NCBI GenBank assembly: GCA_045617845.1
Contig: JAZLJL010000039.1
Span: 1 to 59,164 of the forward strand
DNA from: UBA1181 sp045617845
Lineage (GTDB): Bacteria > Bacteroidota > Bacteroidia > Bacteroidales > Paludibacteraceae
DNA: 59,164 nucleotides
Reading direction: 5' to 3'
The first letter of the stretch is position 1. Each line of letters starts with the position of its first letter. The notes beneath the pieces were generated by a model. That model saw only the letters and a list, made by a program, of their open reading frames with translations. It was not told the origin of the DNA and searched no databases. Shown here in pieces: positions 7,837 through 17,179 of the stretch. The translations under genes were made by a program, and so were the position numbers.

Positions 7837-9727
7837 CATAATAAAAAGTTTCTTTCGTTCCATCGGAACAACCCATAACCTCATAACCATTCAAGCCGCT
7901 CCAAACATCCGACGCCCCATCGTGCGACAACGAGCAGCACCAGTTCGACTCTCTTGACTTCAAGTGAAGCTCATCATCCTCGAACGAGCCTTTGATTCTT
8001 TCCCTTTTGCCATTCACATAGAGATAACCCTTCACACGTTTAGGCTTGCTGATGTCGACGGCTACCTGAAGAGAAGAATCCCGATAAACCACACCCGGAT
8101 TGTCATCACCTTCCTGATATTCGAGCTGCAGGAAGAGGTTGTGTCCCACTTTGCCGCAATAACTATGCGCTTTAAGAATTCTTTCTATCGGGCTCTTTCG
8201 GGCATCAAACAACGCACGACCTACCTGATTGAGGTAAGGGAGCACCTCTTCCTTACGGCACTCACACCAAGAGTCTTTTCCTTCATACCAACATTCATTG
8301 CCTTGCTGATTGGTATACCAATAATAATCATCTTCACAAGTATAATCTAAGGAAATTTCCCAAGGACCTATTTTGTATGACAAATCACCATCGATTCTAT
8401 AATCAATATCAAACTGAACACTTGGGGCATAATCAAAATGATTTTTCTTGACTTCATCGCTCCACTTTCTGGAATTGAGGAATTCGAAATAACCATCGGT
8501 AGTAAACAAAGCGGAGAATGGAGGGAAAGCATGTTCACCTTTATCTCCATAGGTGACGGGCTTACCTGTCTTCAAATCGAAAAGGAATTGTTTTTCCCAA
8601 TTATCTTTTAAACGAACATCAGCGTACCCCAAATCCATAAGCAGGTATCCGTTTTCCATTTGACAACTAGGCACTACCAATCTGCCGCAATGACTCGTGA
8701 ATTCGTCCAAATTCCCCGAATAAGATATTTCGCTATAAAGCGTGTTGTTTATGGAATCCGATATGGCAGAATAGGCAGGATTATCCGTTATAACCTTCGG
8801 GAGTTGAAAGGTTTCATATATAACTCCGGCAAAAAATCTAGCTTCAATGGAATTCTCCGGAATTCTTACCGGATACTCGAATTCGGTGGACACGACACCG
8901 AAATGACCGAGTTTACATATTGTGTCAGTTTGAAAATCAGTAAATAGTTTCAAAGAGACAGAGTCCCCCTCTCTCTGTTTAAGGTCAATAAGACGCACAT
9001 CAGTGTTGGTGACATCTCCATAGGAACTATTACCGATATATTCCAGATCCATTTTCAAGTATCCGTCCTTTATTTCACAACTATATTGAACGCCTTTACA
9101 CCAGTCACTAAATTCGTTCCAATCACAATTTTCCTCAAAGGAAAAACCGCTCCAAATCTCCGCATTGATAGAATCCACTATCGGCAAAAAATCAGGATTG
9201 CTGGTTTTGATTTTAGGAATCGAATAATCTAGGAAACCAATAGTACCGTCATTGAACTTTAACGTAGCGACACTAAATTCCTCAGATTGATAAGTTATGG
9301 AATCCTCTCTCGCCTGCACAAATTTTTTATACATATCACACATCACACCCGTCTTTAAATCAAAGACAAATGGACATGAAAACATATCTTTTCCCTCATA
9401 ATAATGTTTCACATAAAACATGCGAATCAACAAATATCCGTCACGTATCACATAGGAAAAACTGGCGTCATGGAAGAGAGAGAGGAATTTTTCCCTATCG
9501 TTAAAAGGAAACTCTTGGCTTAAATGTTTGTTGATGGAATCCAAGACGAAGGAACGAGCAGGATTTTCCACGGTGAATTTCGGAAGCGAAAAATGTCCGA
9601 CAACGCCATGATTTTTATAAGCGACCGTATCAAACGAATGGTCAAAGACAACGGAATCCACAGTTATCTCCTCCGCAAAACATGCCGTACTAAACAGCAA
9701 GGAAAGCCAAATCAATAAATTCCTCAT
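7823..9727 (-). CDS. Secreted protein with three internal repeats
   Basis: Exported protein of 634 residues from the ATG at 9727; the longer frame begins with TTG. The signal peptide is followed by three diverged copies of one unit: a pattern LPK-x-NPA-x-DSIN, then a helix, then a GYLxMDLxY strand pair and an FDLKTG or LIDLKQ ending. The copies lie roughly at residues 45-135, 155-260 and 285-395. The C-terminal third lacks the unit. I do not recognise a named family, although the layout recalls DUF3298/DUF4163-type extracytoplasmic domains. It overlaps the DUF2867 gene. Promoter box TATTTTTG at 9808-9815. Confidence 0.75.
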   Translation of the reverse strand: MRNLLIWLSLLFSTACFAEEITVDSVVFDHSFDTVAYKNHGVVGHFSLPKFTVENPARSFVLDSINKHLSQEFPFNDREKFLSLFHDASFSYVIRDGYLLIRMFYVKHYYEGKDMFSCPFVFDLKTGVMCDMYKKFVQAREDSITYQSEEFSVATLKFNDGTIGFLDYSIPKIKTSNPDFLPIVDSINAEIWSGFSFEENCDWNEFSDWCKGVQYSCEIKDGYLKMDLEYIGNSSYGDVTNTDVRLIDLKQREGDSVSLKLFTDFQTDTICKLGHFGVVSTEFEYPVRIPENSIEARFFAGVIYETFQLPKVITDNPAYSAISDSINNTLYSEISYSGNLDEFTSHCGRLVVPSCQMENGYLLMDLGYADVRLKDNWEKQFLFDLKTGKPVTYGDKGEHAFPPFSALFTTDGYFEFLNSRKWSDEVKKNHFDYAPSVQFDIDYRIDGDLSYKIGPWEISLDYTCEDDYYWYTNQQGNECWYEGKDSWCECRKEEVLPYLNQVGRALFDARKSPIERILKAHSYCGKVGHNLFLQLEYQEGDDNPGVVYRDSSLQVAVDISKPKRVKGYLYVNGKRERIKGSFEDDELHLKSRESNWCCSLSHDGASDVWSGLNGYEVMGCSDGTKETFYYDETD

Positions 9728-9807
9728 GATAATCAACAACTTACATTCATTCTAAATTAATAAAATCGCTTTCGCGAATATTCGAACGAACTATTATTCC
9801 GCATAGA

Positions 9808-9838
9808 CAAAAATAATTTTATAATCATTACGGACAAG
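9808..9838 (-). promoter_or_regulatory. Putative promoter of the three-repeat secreted protein
   Basis: Minus-strand TATTTTTG (9808-9815) with CTTG 19 bp upstream (9835-9838), close to the TTTG-N19-TAnnTTTG pattern. Confidence 0.45.
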
Positions 9839-9870
9839 CATATCATACTAATAAATGCGAGAATAATCGT

Positions 9871-9910
9871 AAAAAAAAGACATCACCGTAGAATCCTCCA
9901 CGATGATGTC
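9871..9910 (-). terminator. Intrinsic terminator after the 498-residue secreted protein
   Basis: Arms GACATCA-CGT and ACG-TGATGTC (9879-9910) with one internal mismatch, followed on the minus strand by eight T (9871-9878). It lies 44 bp past the stop codon. Confidence 0.75.
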
Positions 9911-9953
9911 CTATAAAATCCGTTGGAATAAACCGCCTTAGAGGCAAGTCACA

Positions 9954-11450
9954 TCACGGAATAACGATCTTGTTCATGAAGAACACCTTACGCTTACCGT
10001 TCTCATCCTTCACCTTCTCGTAACCGGTTGAAAGGAAAGTTTTATCGAACCAATATTGCGTGTCGAGTTCCCTCAAATTAGAGACTCTTTGGCCATTTAC
10101 GGCGTAAGGCACGTTCATCTCGCTCTTCACGCCATTAGCATTAAACACCTTGCTGACCACCTGTGTATAAGAAGGATAGACAATGCTCACGTCATCCTGC
10201 TCCTTGCTGACGGACAAGTGGCGGTATGCGACGAACGACTTCCTGACAGACATAGGGGAAGAGTTGCTCCAAATCGTCTCACCCTTTTTATTGAAAGCCA
10301 AAAGGAAGTAATGGGAGAAGAAATAGCCATCGAAGACTTGACGGGTAGAAGTCTGGGCATGACCATTCACATAAACAGTGGTGAACTCCGTACGGTAAGT
10401 AGGGTAATAAGCTTCGCCGACCAAAACATAATGGTCACTGAACTCCTGGATTTGATAAGGAAGCATCATATAGTTATAAGAAAGTTCCTCACCCTTCTTC
10501 TCTTTTTTCTCCTTCTTACGTTCTATTTTCTGTTGTTTACGTTCAGACAAATAGGAATTGAAGTTTTGGATATCCAAGTAATTGGTGAAGTTCTCGAAAG
10601 CGATGTTGCCATTCTCAATCTTATAGACGAACACACCGGAAGAAAGTCTTTGCTTACGGCGAGCTTCGGAAAGACCGTAAGTACCGGTAATAACATAAGA
10701 ACCCTCACCAGACTTAGAAACAGTAGCTGTCATCAAGAACTTATTCTCATCGGAAGACTTAATCTGGCAGCTGGAAATTTGCTTACCATCCTTGAATACA
10801 TAGAATGTCAGGAACGTACCGATCTTCTTGTTTCCGTCCTTAATGACCAAATAAGCCTCCTGGGAGTCCTCGTCAGTCAAGAAACAGAGCAAAGAGCAAT
10901 CTCCCTTAGACACCACAGGCAAATTGATAGTAGTCTCTTTCCCGGTCACCACATTTTTACAGAATAAGAAAGGAACATCTTTCCTTCTACCAGCGATATA
11001 AAAATCCGCTAAGATAGCACCGGAGAAGTCGAAATCGACCTTCTTGCCCAAAGTGGATTCAACATGTTTGTTAGCCAAACTCTTCACGTCGATTTGGGTG
11101 ATGGAGAACTCGCCATCCCAGTCATAACCCAAACGATACAAATAATCTTTCGTATTGATGTACTCATTGATACGATATTCAGAAGAAGTGATGTCGACAG
11201 CCTTGTCTTCCTTCAAATCTTTATCATACTTCCAATAGGAAACAGTCTCCTTACGTTTCTCTTTCTGCTTGTCCTTATCGATCACGGTAAGAATCAAACC
11301 ATCCTTGCCAACAGCGACACAGGAATTGACATCAATCTCCTTTGTTTGTTCAATCTCCACCCTACTTACCAAAGCATCCTGGGCAAAACCAAGAAACGGC
11401 AGGCAAGCTAAAGATAAACCTGTCAAAAATAAACACTTAGCATTAACCAT
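9954..11450 (-). CDS. Secreted protein of unknown function, 498 residues
   Basis: The N-terminus is a signal peptide ending near LGFAQ. The rest is rich in beta strands and charged residues, with a Lys/Glu run around 305-320 (RKQQKIERKKEKKEKKG) that is probably an exposed loop. No recognised domain, no lipobox and no T9SS sorting sequence is apparent. It is a single gene with its own promoter (11535-11565) and terminator. The leader carries a terminator-like hairpin just before the start codon. Confidence 0.7.
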   Translation of the reverse strand: MVNAKCLFLTGLSLACLPFLGFAQDALVSRVEIEQTKEIDVNSCVAVGKDGLILTVIDKDKQKEKRKETVSYWKYDKDLKEDKAVDITSSEYRINEYINTKDYLYRLGYDWDGEFSITQIDVKSLANKHVESTLGKKVDFDFSGAILADFYIAGRRKDVPFLFCKNVVTGKETTINLPVVSKGDCSLLCFLTDEDSQEAYLVIKDGNKKIGTFLTFYVFKDGKQISSCQIKSSDENKFLMTATVSKSGEGSYVITGTYGLSEARRKQRLSSGVFVYKIENGNIAFENFTNYLDIQNFNSYLSERKQQKIERKKEKKEKKGEELSYNYMMLPYQIQEFSDHYVLVGEAYYPTYRTEFTTVYVNGHAQTSTRQVFDGYFFSHYFLLAFNKKGETIWSNSSPMSVRKSFVAYRHLSVSKEQDDVSIVYPSYTQVVSKVFNANGVKSEMNVPYAVNGQRVSNLRELDTQYWFDKTFLSTGYEKVKDENGKRKVFFMNKIVIP

Positions 11451-11463
11451 AGAAATAAAATAT

Positions 11464-11516
11464 TAAAAAAGACAAAAGGGGATGAAATAGGGAAAGGCAT
11501 TCTCCAATTCACCCCA
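11464..11516 (-). promoter_or_regulatory. Terminator-like hairpin in the leader of the 498-residue protein gene
   Basis: On the minus strand GGGGTGAA pairs with TTCA-T-CCCC across a long loop and is followed by TTTTGTCTTTTTT, ending only 14 bp before the ATG at 11450. It could be the terminator of the murA-guaD cluster. Since a good promoter lies upstream of it at 11535-11565, it could also be a leader attenuator. Confidence 0.4.
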
Positions 11517-11534
11517 TACATTCATATCAAAAGT

Positions 11535-11565
11535 CAAATATATACAATTATTCGCAACAAACAAA
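11535..11565 (-). promoter_or_regulatory. Promoter of the 498-residue secreted protein gene
   Basis: Minus-strand TTTG (11562-11565), 19-bp spacer and TATATTTG (11535-11542): an exact match to the Bacteroidota -33/-7 pattern. The expected leader is about 80 nt. Confidence 0.65.
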
Positions 11566-11585
11566 AAAAAAGGGAATCGAGCTAT

Positions 11586-12059
11586 TTAATACTCAATCTT
11601 ATCCTCCTTTTCCGTCCACATACGGAAAACCTCCATCGCTTCGTCGCGCATAATTTGTTCTCTAGGCATGGAACGTTTCCCGGCTGGCTTATCCAATTCC
11701 TCATAGATGAACTGGTCGTCGAAGCCGATCGCCTTCGCGTCCTCCTTCTGGTTAGCGTAATAGTAGCGGTCGATGTGCGCCCAATACATAGCGGAAAGGC
11801 ACATCGGGCAAGGTTCGCACGAAGCGTAGAGTTCGCAGCCCGACAAATCGAAAGTTTTCAATTTCTTGCAAGCCTTACGGATAGCCATCACCTCCGCATG
11901 TGCGGTAGGGTCATTGTCCATCGTCACACGATTATTGGAGTAAGCCACAATCTTGCCATCCTTCACCACGACGGCACCGAAAGGTCCACCACCCGTCTCG
12001 ACACTCTTCTTCGAGACGGCAATCGCCTTACGCATATATTTCAGATTATCCTTTTCCAT
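11586..12059 (-). CDS. guaD: Guanine deaminase-like nucleobase deaminase
   Basis: A 157-residue cytidine/deoxycytidylate deaminase-fold enzyme, expected to hydrolyse guanine to xanthine and ammonia in the cytoplasm. Zinc ligands are His54 (in PTAHAEVMAI), Cys84 and Cys87 (in CEPCPMC); Glu56 is the proton shuttle. The following YWAHIDRYYYANQKEDA and GFDDQFIYEELDKPA stretches are typical of Bacillus GuaD and unlike TadA. The start at 12059 gives the family length; the longer frame to 12131 runs into the previous gene. It begins one base after the stop of the oxoamine synthase gene (12061), so the two are surely co-transcribed. Another nucleobase substrate is possible. Confidence 0.85.
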   Translation of the reverse strand: MEKDNLKYMRKAIAVSKKSVETGGGPFGAVVVKDGKIVAYSNNRVTMDNDPTAHAEVMAIRKACKKLKTFDLSGCELYASCEPCPMCLSAMYWAHIDRYYYANQKEDAKAIGFDDQFIYEELDKPAGKRSMPREQIMRDEAMEVFRMWTEKEDKIEY

Positions 12060-12060
12060 A

Positions 12061-13338
12061 TCAATCCTCCTCGTTATCGTCATTATTTGTAGTTCTAGGC
12101 GTGATAGGCGTCGTGTCCTTATACATGCCATTCTTGCCGTTCTCCGCGATTGTGGCGAGCGACTCGATCGTATACTCCACGTCCTTCATCGTATGCAAAG
12201 TCGTAGGAATCAAGCGCACCATCACCTTACCTTGTTCAACGTAAGGATAAATCAGATTCACACAGAAGATACCGAACTCCTCACGCATATGCATCATGGT
12301 GTGGATCGCCTCCTGCATATTTTCGACGCTCAGATAGACAGGCGTCACGGGCGACTGGGTATTGCCAATATCAAGTCCCGCCTTGCGTAATCCCTTTTGG
12401 AGCGCATTGGTGATGTCCCACAGGTTCTTCCTCAACTCAGGGTGATCCTTTAGGTAGTCCAAGCGGGCAATAGCACTAGCCGTGATCGCGGAAGGGAGCG
12501 CCTCCGAGAATGTCTGCGAACGCATGTTATAACGCAGGTAATTGATCACATCCTCGCTACCAGCCACAAAACCGCCAGAGATGCTCAACGCCTTGCCTAA
12601 GGTACAAACCATCAAATCGACCTTATCGATGACGCCGAAATGGTCCGCCACACCGATACCATTCGGTCCGACCGTACCAAATCCGTGAGCATCCTCCACC
12701 ACCAACATGAAGTCATACTTCTCCTTCAAAGCGGTGATTTTATCCAACGGTGAGAATTCACCTGTGACACCGATGACACCTTCCGTCACGAGCAAGACAC
12801 CTCCGCCCAACTCCTTGGCAGCCTCAGTCGCCTTCTTCAATTGGGTTTCGATACTCTCAATCTCGTTCTTATGGTAGACGAAACGGCGGGTCAAAGGCAA
12901 ACGTATACCATCATGTATGCTGGAATGGGCCTCTGAATTGTAAACCACCACGTCATTCCTGCCACAAAGGCAATCGATGACGGAAATCATACCTTGGTAA
13001 AAAGAGTTCAACAAGAAGACATCCTCTTTCTTGACGAAATCAGCGATTTTCTCCTCCAACTCCTCATGAAGGAAAGTGTTACCCGTCATCAGGCGGGAAC
13101 CCATCGGATGGGACAAACCATATTGGGAGACCCATTCGACTTCACTTTTACGTATATCCGGATTATTAGCCAAACCGAAGTAGTTGTTCACACCCCAGTT
13201 CAAGACCTCTTTTCCACGGAATATCATCTTTGGACCGACTTCTCCCTCCAATTTAGGGAACATGAAATAACCATAAGCCTGCTTACTCCATTGGCCCAAA
13301 GCGCCGGGATTTTCAACGATTCTATCTAAGATATTCAT
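12061..13338 (-). CDS. Alpha-oxoamine synthase family PLP enzyme (serine palmitoyltransferase / KBL / AONS type)
   Basis: A 425-residue fold-type I PLP enzyme that condenses an amino acid with an acyl-CoA or acyl-ACP. The Schiff-base lysine is Lys249 (TLGKALSISGG). Asp216 and His218 (VVEDAHGFGTVG) contact the cofactor and His138 (SEAHSSIHDG) stacks on the ring. The N-terminal segment (GYFMFPKLEG, LNWGVNNYFGLANN) is of the type seen in Bacteroidota paralogues of serine palmitoyltransferase. Glycine C-acetyltransferase or 8-amino-7-oxononanoate synthase activity is less likely, as there are no threonine or biotin genes here. The location next to PBP1A and murA fits a lipid or envelope role, which is inference. 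The C-terminus (TPITPRTTNNDDNEED) is an acidic tail. Confidence 0.8.
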   Translation of the reverse strand: MNILDRIVENPGALGQWSKQAYGYFMFPKLEGEVGPKMIFRGKEVLNWGVNNYFGLANNPDIRKSEVEWVSQYGLSHPMGSRLMTGNTFLHEELEEKIADFVKKEDVFLLNSFYQGMISVIDCLCGRNDVVVYNSEAHSSIHDGIRLPLTRRFVYHKNEIESIETQLKKATEAAKELGGGVLLVTEGVIGVTGEFSPLDKITALKEKYDFMLVVEDAHGFGTVGPNGIGVADHFGVIDKVDLMVCTLGKALSISGGFVAGSEDVINYLRYNMRSQTFSEALPSAITASAIARLDYLKDHPELRKNLWDITNALQKGLRKAGLDIGNTQSPVTPVYLSVENMQEAIHTMMHMREEFGIFCVNLIYPYVEQGKVMVRLIPTTLHTMKDVEYTIESLATIAENGKNGMYKDTTPITPRTTNNDDNEED

Positions 13339-13350
13339 TTCTAATGCACG

Positions 13351-15774
13351 TTACTCAAACAATATCATCTCCGGGATTTCCTCCCCATCCGTCTTCACAC
13401 TTTCGTCCGCCTTCGAGCAAGTGAACTTGTCGGACACGATGAACGGCTCCGTACGGGAATAACCCAAAGACTCATCCTTGTAAACCTTATTCATGTAAGT
13501 TCCCCAAATAGGCAAAGCCGATGCGGAACCTTGACCATTTCTGATGTTGTCGAAGTGGATATCACGGTCTTCACCGCCGACCCATACACCGGTGATGAGG
13601 TTAGGCACGAAGCCCATGAACCAACCATCCGAGTTGTTTTGCGTGGTACCCGTCTTACCTGCGACAGGCGTATCCCAACCGATGCTATAATCATAGCGTC
13701 TCGTCCTCAAACGGAGACCTGTACCACCGTTGATGACACCCTGCAACATGGAAATCATCTTAGAGGCGGTCTGTTCACTGAAGATCTCGCTCATCTGAGG
13801 GATGAAGGTGGAGATCACATTACCCTTATTATCCTCGATACGGGTCACGAACAACGGCTCCGTACGGATACCCTTGTTGGCGAAAGCGGTATAAGCCGAG
13901 GTCATCTCGCTGATGGAGACATCCGCGATACCCAAACACAAAGAAGGCACAGGGTCGATATGGTTCTTCAAGCCAAACGAATGGAGCAGTTTCACGAAAC
14001 TCTCAGGTCCCAACTGCTTGATCAGATAGGCGGAAGTCCAGTTGTTGGAAGTCTGCAAACCACGTCGAACGGTAATCATCTTACCGATCTCCTTCTTACC
14101 CTCCTCACCGTAAGGCACGTTCCTAGGTTCCCAGATATCGCCGGAAGGCAACATCACCTGAGGCTGTACGTTAGGCACGGAATCGCAAGGGGACATACCC
14201 TCCTCCATCGCCAAGGCGTAGAGGAACGGCTTGATGGTAGAACCCACCTGACGACGTCCGACGCTCACCATGTCATATTGGAAATAATTGAAGTTAATGC
14301 CACCCACATAAGCCTTGACATGGCCATTGAAAGGATCGATGGACATCATGGCGGAGCGAAGGAAAGACTTGGCGTAACGGATGGAATCCATAGGCGTCAT
14401 CACCGTATCCTTGCTACCATTCTCCCAATCAAAGACGCGCATCGCCACCTTAGCGGTGTCGAAGTATTGCTTAATCTCCGCATCCTTCATCTTACTGTCA
14501 TACTTCATGACACGGTACCTCTCGGAAGAACGCATGGCCCTCACAAGAATGGAATCCACTTGCGCCTTAGTCGATTTATTGGAGAACGGAGGTCTCTTAT
14601 GTTTGCCATCATGTTTCTCCTTGTAGAAGATAGGTTGCATATAGCCACCCACATACTCCTTCACGGCATCCTCGGCATATTGTTGCATACGGGAATCCAA
14701 AGTGGTGTAAATCTTCAGACCGTCGGTGTAGACATTGTACGGAGTGCCATCCGGCTTCAAGTTCTTATTGCACCAGCCATACAACGGATTGGTCTCCCAA
14801 GCCAACGAATCCTCGTAATATTTTTGGTGCATCCATTTAGGATACCTATCGTAATCAGGACGGGGAGCCGTCATCATGGATCTCAAATATTCGCGGAAGT
14901 ATGGAGCGAGACCCAACTTATGGTCGACCTTCTGGAATTTCAGTTGGATGTCCAATTGGGACAACGAGTCACATTCAGCTTGCGTAATCTTGCCATACTT
15001 AGCCATCTGACAAAGCACCACATTACGCCTCGCCTTGCACCTCTCGCGTCTGGACTCCTTATTAGGATTGTACAAAGCAGGATTCTGAAGCATACCCACC
15101 AAAAGAGCCGCCTCTTCGATGTTCAGTTCATTAGGTTGTTTACTGAAGTAAATTTGTGAAGCGGATTTAATGCCCACAGCGTTATTCACCCAATCAAACT
15201 GGTTTAAATACAACGTAATGATTTCCTCTTTAGTATAGTATTTCTCCAATTTCACGGCAATCACCCATTCCGAGAGTTTTTGCTTAGTACGTTCAATTTT
15301 GGACTTCGCGCGTTCCTTTGTAAACTGGAGTTTAGCCAACTGTTGGGAAACTGTACTACCACCACCCTTATTCTGTCCAAGCAAAAGTGTTTTCACAGCC
15401 ACACGGAGCAATGCGTCACCATCAATACCGGAGTGCTCATAAAAGCGGGCGTCTTCGGTGGAAATCAAGGCATCCGTCATATAAGGGGAGATTTCCGAAT
15501 ATGGAGTGTAAGTACGGTTTTCTCCACTTTTAAAGTACCGTCCAAGAACCTTCATATCACAGGAATAGACTTCCGTCGCAAAGCTACTCTTAGGGTTCAA
15601 CAACTCCTCGACCGGAGGAAGAAAACCTAATTTCCCTTCGGCGATCATGTCAAACACCTTATAGACGGAAAATATACCAACGAAGAAAAGCGCCCATAGA
15701 GCGATCAGGATTTTCTTGCCGACGCTCAGCTTTCCTTTCTTTTTCGTTTCAGCATCATTTTCTAAACTACCCAT
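13351..15774 (-). CDS. Bifunctional penicillin-binding protein 1A
   Basis: Class A PBP that polymerises lipid II into glycan strands and cross-links them in the periplasm. There is a short cytoplasmic tail and a single membrane anchor at about 20-40. The glycosyltransferase (GT51) domain carries Glu107 in STEDARFYEHSG and the GGSTVSQQLAK motif. The transpeptidase has Ser512 in GSTIKP (SxxK), SNN (SxN) and KTGTTQNNSDGWF (KTG). At 807 residues it has the usual length and all catalytic motifs. It lies 73 bp after murA and 12 bp before the oxoamine synthase, within the same leftward cluster. Confidence 0.95.
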   Translation of the reverse strand: MGSLENDAETKKKGKLSVGKKILIALWALFFVGIFSVYKVFDMIAEGKLGFLPPVEELLNPKSSFATEVYSCDMKVLGRYFKSGENRTYTPYSEISPYMTDALISTEDARFYEHSGIDGDALLRVAVKTLLLGQNKGGGSTVSQQLAKLQFTKERAKSKIERTKQKLSEWVIAVKLEKYYTKEEIITLYLNQFDWVNNAVGIKSASQIYFSKQPNELNIEEAALLVGMLQNPALYNPNKESRRERCKARRNVVLCQMAKYGKITQAECDSLSQLDIQLKFQKVDHKLGLAPYFREYLRSMMTAPRPDYDRYPKWMHQKYYEDSLAWETNPLYGWCNKNLKPDGTPYNVYTDGLKIYTTLDSRMQQYAEDAVKEYVGGYMQPIFYKEKHDGKHKRPPFSNKSTKAQVDSILVRAMRSSERYRVMKYDSKMKDAEIKQYFDTAKVAMRVFDWENGSKDTVMTPMDSIRYAKSFLRSAMMSIDPFNGHVKAYVGGINFNYFQYDMVSVGRRQVGSTIKPFLYALAMEEGMSPCDSVPNVQPQVMLPSGDIWEPRNVPYGEEGKKEIGKMITVRRGLQTSNNWTSAYLIKQLGPESFVKLLHSFGLKNHIDPVPSLCLGIADVSISEMTSAYTAFANKGIRTEPLFVTRIEDNKGNVISTFIPQMSEIFSEQTASKMISMLQGVINGGTGLRLRTRRYDYSIGWDTPVAGKTGTTQNNSDGWFMGFVPNLITGVWVGGEDRDIHFDNIRNGQGSASALPIWGTYMNKVYKDESLGYSRTEPFIVSDKFTCSKADESVKTDGEEIPEMILFE

Positions 15775-15847
15775 ATCGAATAATTATTGTTTAAGCAAAA
15801 GTAATAATAAAAAACAAAAACAATCGAATCAGATGAGACAAATCACG

Positions 15848-17155
15848 TCACTCGACTCTCATGATCTTCGCCCCGATGGCATTCAATCTACCGTCGATGT
15901 CCTCATATCCCCGATCGATCTGTTCGATATTGCTGATGGTGCTCGTGCCATGAGCGCTCATGGCCGCGATGAGCAGAGCGATACCCGCGCGTATATCAGG
16001 GGAACTCATCTTGGAGGCGCGCAACTGGTTCTCGTTGCCCAAGCCAATGACGGTGGCCCTATGAGGGTCGCAAAGAATGATTTGGGCGCCCATATCGATC
16101 AGTTTGTCCACGAAGAACAAACGGCTCTCGAACATCTTCTGGTGAATGAGCACGCTACCCTTCGCCTGGGTCGCCACCACAAGGAAGACACTCAGCAAGT
16201 CAGGCGTCAAACCCGGCCAAGGAGCGTCCGCGAAAGTCATGATGGAACCGTCGATGAAAGTATCGATGCAGTAATGGTCCTGTTTAGGAATAAAGATATC
16301 GTCGTCCCTACGTTCCAAGACGATACCCAGTCTGCGGAAACAATCCGGGATCATCCCCAATTGGTCATAGCAAACATTCTTAATCGTCAGTTCGGAATGA
16401 GTCATGGCAGCCATGCCGATGAAACTACCAATCTCGATCATATCAGGAAGTATCACGTGGTCGCAGCCCCCCAAAGAGTCCACGCCTTCGATCGTCAACA
16501 AATTAGAGCCGATGCCTGAGATGTTAGCGCCCATCAAGTTCAACATCTTGCAAAGTTGTTGGATATAAGGCTCACAAGCAGCGTTATAGATGGTCGTCTT
16601 ACCCTTCGCCAAGACGGAAGCCATGACGATATTCGCCGTACCCGTGACAGACGCCTCGTCCAAAAGCATATAGGCGCCACACATATGATCCGCGGAGACA
16701 CGATAAAGCTTTCGGTCATCGTCATAGATGAATTCGGCGCCAAGTTTCTGAATACCGATGAAGTGGGTATCGAGACGTCGCCTTCCGATTTTGTCGCCAC
16801 CAGGCTTAGGCACGATAGCCTTCCCGAAACGGGAGACCAATGGACCCGCCAACATGACGGAACCACGTAAAGCGGCGCATTTCTTATAGAAATCAGGAGT
16901 CTCCATGTAATCCAGATTGACATCGTCAGCCTGGAAGGAATAGCAGCCCCTCTTCAGGAGGTTCACCTTCACACCCATATCCTTCAGCAAGGATATCAAG
17001 TTGTTCACATCCAAGATATCAGGGATATTGGAAATAGTAACCTTACCAGACGTCAACAACGTGGCGCAAATCACCTCAAGCGCCTCATTCTTAGCGCCCT
17101 GCGGAATAATTTCACCACACAACGAGTGTCCGCCTTCTATCAAGAACTTAGCCAT
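15848..17155 (-). CDS. murA: UDP-N-acetylglucosamine 1-carboxyvinyltransferase (MurA), Asp-type
   Basis: Catalyses the first committed step of peptidoglycan synthesis, transfer of enolpyruvate from PEP to UDP-GlcNAc in the cytoplasm. It is recognised by QGAKNEALEV, ALRGSVMLAGPL, KPGGDKIGRRRLDTH and EVRDPDR-like C-terminal motifs. The residue at the catalytic cysteine position (Cys115 in E. coli) is Asp121, in PGGDKIG. Cys-to-Asp MurA enzymes, as known in Mycobacterium and Chlamydia, are active but resist fosfomycin. Length (435) is normal. The gene is 24 bp after the DUF4290 gene and 73 bp before PBP1A. Confidence 0.95.
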   Translation of the reverse strand: MAKFLIEGGHSLCGEIIPQGAKNEALEVICATLLTSGKVTISNIPDILDVNNLISLLKDMGVKVNLLKRGCYSFQADDVNLDYMETPDFYKKCAALRGSVMLAGPLVSRFGKAIVPKPGGDKIGRRRLDTHFIGIQKLGAEFIYDDDRKLYRVSADHMCGAYMLLDEASVTGTANIVMASVLAKGKTTIYNAACEPYIQQLCKMLNLMGANISGIGSNLLTIEGVDSLGGCDHVILPDMIEIGSFIGMAAMTHSELTIKNVCYDQLGMIPDCFRRLGIVLERRDDDIFIPKQDHYCIDTFIDGSIMTFADAPWPGLTPDLLSVFLVVATQAKGSVLIHQKMFESRLFFVDKLIDMGAQIILCDPHRATVIGLGNENQLRASKMSSPDIRAGIALLIAAMSAHGTSTISNIEQIDRGYEDIDGRLNAIGAKIMRVE

Positions 17156-17179
17156 AACAAATCGCAGTTTTGAGGTCCG

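Noticed and set aside
13531..15159. 542-codon plus-strand frame
   Set aside because: Antisense to the PBP1A gene, whose catalytic motifs are all intact on the minus strand.
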